From an uncultured Eubacteriales bacterium (GTDB lineage Bacteria; Bacillota; Clostridia; Lachnospirales; Lachnospiraceae), in contig OMSN01000009.1 of the NCBI GenBank assembly GCA_900313765.1, positions 1-16,857 of the forward strand: DNA of 16,857 bases, given 5' to 3'. Shown here piece after piece: positions 14,501-16,857 of this stretch (positions are counted from its first letter, which is position 1; every line of letters begins with the position of its first letter). A program made the translations under genes and the position numbers. The notes under the pieces were generated by a model. The model was not told the origin of the DNA and searched no databases. It saw only the letters and a list, made by a program, of their open reading frames with translations.

Positions 14501-15427
14501 ATGAATTACAGAACAAGACGGATCATACTGATCGTGCTGGTGAGCATCCTGCTTCTCGTCACGATCTGCTTTATGGGACTGCTTTTATTTGAAAATGAAC
14601 TGGATCCGGTCCTGTCGCAGCTGCGCGAAACCGAGACGGAAATACAGGCGGCTGAGACGGAACCTGTGCAGATACCGGTTCAGGCAGAGACGGAGGCTGA
14701 AACACAGGCTCAGACAGAGGTGGAAACCGAGGCGGAGACGGAGGATCCGCTGATCGCCGCGATGGAATCCATCTATACCTTCTCACAGGGACCTGTCGCC
14801 TGGGAGAGAAAGACTCCCTATTCCGGAGAATGGTGTGAATTCGAGATGGAAGGCGGGCGGTTCAGCGTATTTGGCTGCGGTCTGTGTGCGCTGGCGAACA
14901 TCTACAGTTCGCTCACGCCCTATGAGTGTTCCCCGGTGGATATGTATAAGTATGCCATGCGCGTAACCGATTATTCACCCAGCTGGGGGTACGGCGCCAT
15001 TGACTGGCCGTTCATGGGTCAGACCCTCCGGTCTGTCGGATTCAAGGTGGTCTTCCGCAAGAAGGACCGCACATATGAGGAATTCAGGGCTGCCTACAGG
15101 AATTCTCTGACCGGCATCATCCTGATCTCCAGCAAGTCGGACGATACCTACTGGCAGGATACGCCCGGCCACTATGTGGATCCGTGGCTCTATGACGAGG
15201 AGACCGACATGATCTTCCTGGGAGATTCGGGCAATCCGGATCACAACCGCCACTGGGTGCCGCTGCGGTATCTCTACGATGCCATGGCCCACGACAGTTC
15301 CTGGCAGTATATGCTGGTGAGGTCCTACGACGATGCGAAGAATACCTGGAAGTACTCCGGCATAACAGAGAAATGCACCTTCCCGCCGTATTACAGACCG
15401 AAGCCGAAGCAGGAGGCGCTTCGCTGA
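14501..15427 (+). CDS. Membrane-anchored C39-like cysteine peptidase family protein
   Basis: The 308-residue product has one N-terminal membrane helix (about 8-30) after a basic MNYRTRR, so the rest is probably outside the cell. A Glu/Thr/Gln/Ala-rich spacer with ETE repeats (44-82) leads to a papain-fold domain (about 88-280) like the peptidase C39_2 group. Putative catalytic residues are C126 in FGCGLCALANIYS, H224 in TPGHYVD and D242 or N245 in GDSGNPDHN. It lacks the ABC transporter of bacteriocin-processing C39 enzymes, and its substrate is unknown. ATG 14501 is directly preceded by AAGGA with no spacer, and an in-frame TAA at 14495 rules out an earlier start, so initiation is unusual. 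A strong terminator follows. Confidence 0.82.
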   Translation: MNYRTRRIILIVLVSILLLVTICFMGLLLFENELDPVLSQLRETETEIQAAETEPVQIPVQAETEAETQAQTEVETEAETEDPLIAAMESIYTFSQGPVAWERKTPYSGEWCEFEMEGGRFSVFGCGLCALANIYSSLTPYECSPVDMYKYAMRVTDYSPSWGYGAIDWPFMGQTLRSVGFKVVFRKKDRTYEEFRAAYRNSLTGIILISSKSDDTYWQDTPGHYVDPWLYDEETDMIFLGDSGNPDHNRHWVPLRYLYDAMAHDSSWQYMLVRSYDDAKNTWKYSGITEKCTFPPYYRPKPKQEALR

Positions 15428-15469
15428 TACAGGCGGTAAGAGCGCCGACAGCGTTCCTGTAATAAAGAG

Positions 15470-15475
15470 TATAAG
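15470..15475 (+). promoter_or_regulatory. Weak -10-like box before murT
   Basis: TATAAG (15470-15475) matches the -10 consensus at five of six positions; the nearest -35-like element, CCGACA at 15445-15450, is 19 bases upstream. A start near 15482 would fall inside the terminator stem. It is offered only because murT has no other visible promoter. Confidence 0.25.
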
Positions 15476-15476
15476 T

Positions 15477-15532
15477 GACAAGGGTGTCATGGAAATGAGA
15501 ACTTTCCGGACACCCTTGTCTTTTTGTTTTTC
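15477..15532 (+). terminator. Strong intrinsic terminator between the C39-like gene and murT
   Basis: GACAAGGGTGTC (15477-15488) pairs perfectly with GACACCCTTGTC (15509-15520); an inner GGAAA/TTTCC stem (15491-15495 with 15503-15507) extends it, and TTTTTGTTTTT follows immediately. It ends the long right-hand operon. Confidence 0.93.
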
Positions 15533-15556
15533 ATTTCCTGAAGAAGGAAGGAGTCT

Positions 15557-16857
15557 ATGAAGATCAGAAGTATATGCGCGATCGCAGCCTGCAAGGTGAC
15601 ACGATCTGTGATGCGCCTGCTGCACAGGGGCGGGACAGCCCTTCCGGGCAAGGCTGCCCGTCTGTTCGATCCGGACATCCTGAAGCGTGTCAGCGCGGGG
15701 ATGGAGATCATAGTGGTCACCGGGACCAACGGAAAGACGACCACCTGCGGCATGCTGGAGAATGCATTTCTCAGCAGCGGCCGCAGGTGCCTGTCGAATA
15801 AGTCAGGTGCCAATCTTCTGTCGGGGATCACGGCGGAACTGACCTGCAATGCCACCTGGACCGGGAGACCGAAGACACATTATGCCGTGATCGAATGCGA
15901 TGAAGGAGCCCTGAAACAGGTGACGGGGCGAATCCGCCCGAAGGTCATCGTGGTCACGAATCTGTTCCGGGATCAGCTGGACCGCTACGGGGAAGTGACG
16001 CACACCCTGGAAGAGATCCGCAGGGGCATCCAGGCATCTCCGGGCAGTATCCTGTGCCTGAACGCGGACGATTCTCTGACCGGATCGCTGGCACAGGAGG
16101 TTCCGAACCAGACTCTCTGGTATGGTCTGGATACACCGTTCGGGGAGCAGAAGGATCCGGTACTCTCGGATGCGAAGTACTGTATCCGGTGCGGAACCCG
16201 GTATGAGTACACCTATCACACCTACGCACATCTGGGAGGTTTCGTCTGTCCCGGCTGCGGTTACCGGAGACAGGAACCCGACTGTGCCCTGACACAGATC
16301 CTGGAAATGACGCCGCAGGGCAGCACGGGCAGGATCTGCCTGTCAGGCGGGAAGAACACAGGCAGGAGGAACATAGAGGGGAAATGCGCTGGCGAAAGAG
16401 ATGACCGGGAATACACACTGCAGGTTGGACTGCCTGCTGTCTACAATCTCTACAATGCCATGGCAGCTGTGTGCGCTTATACTGCCTGCGGCTTTCCGGC
16501 GCAGGAGATGATTGAATCCTTGAAGACGGTGCACAGCAGTTTCGGCAGAATGGAGCGCTTCACGATCGGCCGGACGCCTCTTCAGATGATCCTTGTGAAG
16601 AACCCGGCCGGCTGCAGCCAGGCGCTGGAATATCTGTCCAGTGTCGGTACGCCCTACAGAGCCGTTCTGTGTCTGAACGACCGCACGGCAGACGGGCATG
16701 ACATCTCCTGGATCTGGGATGCGGATTACGAGAAGATCTGCCGGGATCCGAATCTGCAGGAGATCCTGGTCTGCGGAGACCGGGCAGAGGACATGCAGCT
16801 TAGGCTGAAATATGCAGGCGCTGATACCGATACGATCACTCTGGTGCGGGAGCCCTC
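15557..16857 (+). CDS. murT: Lipid II isoglutaminyl synthase, MurT subunit (3' end cut)
   Basis: MurT, with the glutaminase GatD, amidates the alpha-carboxyl of D-Glu in lipid II to D-isoglutamine, a cell-wall step in Gram-positives. The 433 residues visible show a Mur-ligase central domain with P-loop VTGTNGKTTT (54-63) and ECDEGAL (113-119), then TNLFRDQLDRYGE (134-146). The MurT-specific four-cysteine zinc ribbon is inserted at C209, C212, C231 and C234. The start of the C-terminal domain holds DRTADGHDISWIWD (375-388), with the conserved Asp thought to act with GatD. A polar stretch around 253-285 looks longer than usual. ATG 15557 follows AAGGAAGGAG (15544-15553). No stop occurs before the window edge; family length is about 440-460, so little is missing. 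gatD is expected next. Confidence 0.94.
   Translation, partial: MKIRSICAIAACKVTRSVMRLLHRGGTALPGKAARLFDPDILKRVSAGMEIIVVTGTNGKTTTCGMLENAFLSSGRRCLSNKSGANLLSGITAELTCNATWTGRPKTHYAVIECDEGALKQVTGRIRPKVIVVTNLFRDQLDRYGEVTHTLEEIRRGIQASPGSILCLNADDSLTGSLAQEVPNQTLWYGLDTPFGEQKDPVLSDAKYCIRCGTRYEYTYHTYAHLGGFVCPGCGYRRQEPDCALTQILEMTPQGSTGRICLSGGKNTGRRNIEGKCAGERDDREYTLQVGLPAVYNLYNAMAAVCAYTACGFPAQEMIESLKTVHSSFGRMERFTIGRTPLQMILVKNPAGCSQALEYLSSVGTPYRAVLCLNDRTADGHDISWIWDADYEKICRDPNLQEILVCGDRAEDMQLRLKYAGADTDTITLVREP

Noticed and set aside
14630..14750. ETE-coding repeats considered as a DNA-level repeat array
   Set aside because: The repeats are imperfect at DNA level and fully explained by a low-complexity protein stalk.

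Overview
The window looks like a chromosomal segment of a Gram-positive Clostridia-class bacterium, most likely Lachnospiraceae. This is inferred from gene content (hprK, a ROK glucokinase, a VanW-domain protein, a MurT-type ligase, a short CstA), from strong AGGAGG-type ribosome binding sites, and from intrinsic terminators ending in T runs. All fifteen genes lie on the + strand. I see no rRNA, tRNA, CRISPR array, insertion sequence or phage gene. The first gene (hprK) is cut by the left edge and the last (murT) by the right edge.

Left block (1-5712): hprK, a ROK glucokinase, a 39-residue membrane peptide, an exported VanW/G5-like cell-wall protein, a free-standing AIR-synthase C-terminal domain, an Lrp/AsnC regulator and a class I aminotransferase, closed by an intrinsic terminator at 5674-5712. 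hprK and the glucokinase belong to carbon catabolite sensing and sugar phosphorylation. The Lrp-aminotransferase pair probably forms a self-contained amino-acid metabolism module.

Middle (5713-7376): cstA stands alone between two terminators. Its leader carries a direct repeat GTGATAAC and two adjacent hairpins, the second holding the ribosome binding site in its loop.

Right block (7377-15532): a promoter-like extended -10 is followed by seven genes with no convincing terminator until 15477-15532. The first three form a cassette: a PH-like/coiled-coil/two-TM protein of unknown function, a MoxR-type AAA+ ATPase and a 599-residue VWA protein. By analogy with CbbQ/CbbO, NorQ/NorD and RavA/ViaA it may be a remodelling chaperone attached to a membrane protein; its client is unknown, and it is the best candidate here for an undescribed system. 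It is followed by an RsmF-type rRNA methyltransferase, an AEC-family permease, a zinc-ribbon Nudix hydrolase and a membrane-anchored C39-like cysteine peptidase. Several junctions carry hairpins without T tracts.

Right edge (15557-16857): murT, the Mur-ligase-like subunit of lipid II isoglutaminyl synthase, starts only about 25 bases after a strong terminator. gatD would be expected just beyond the window.
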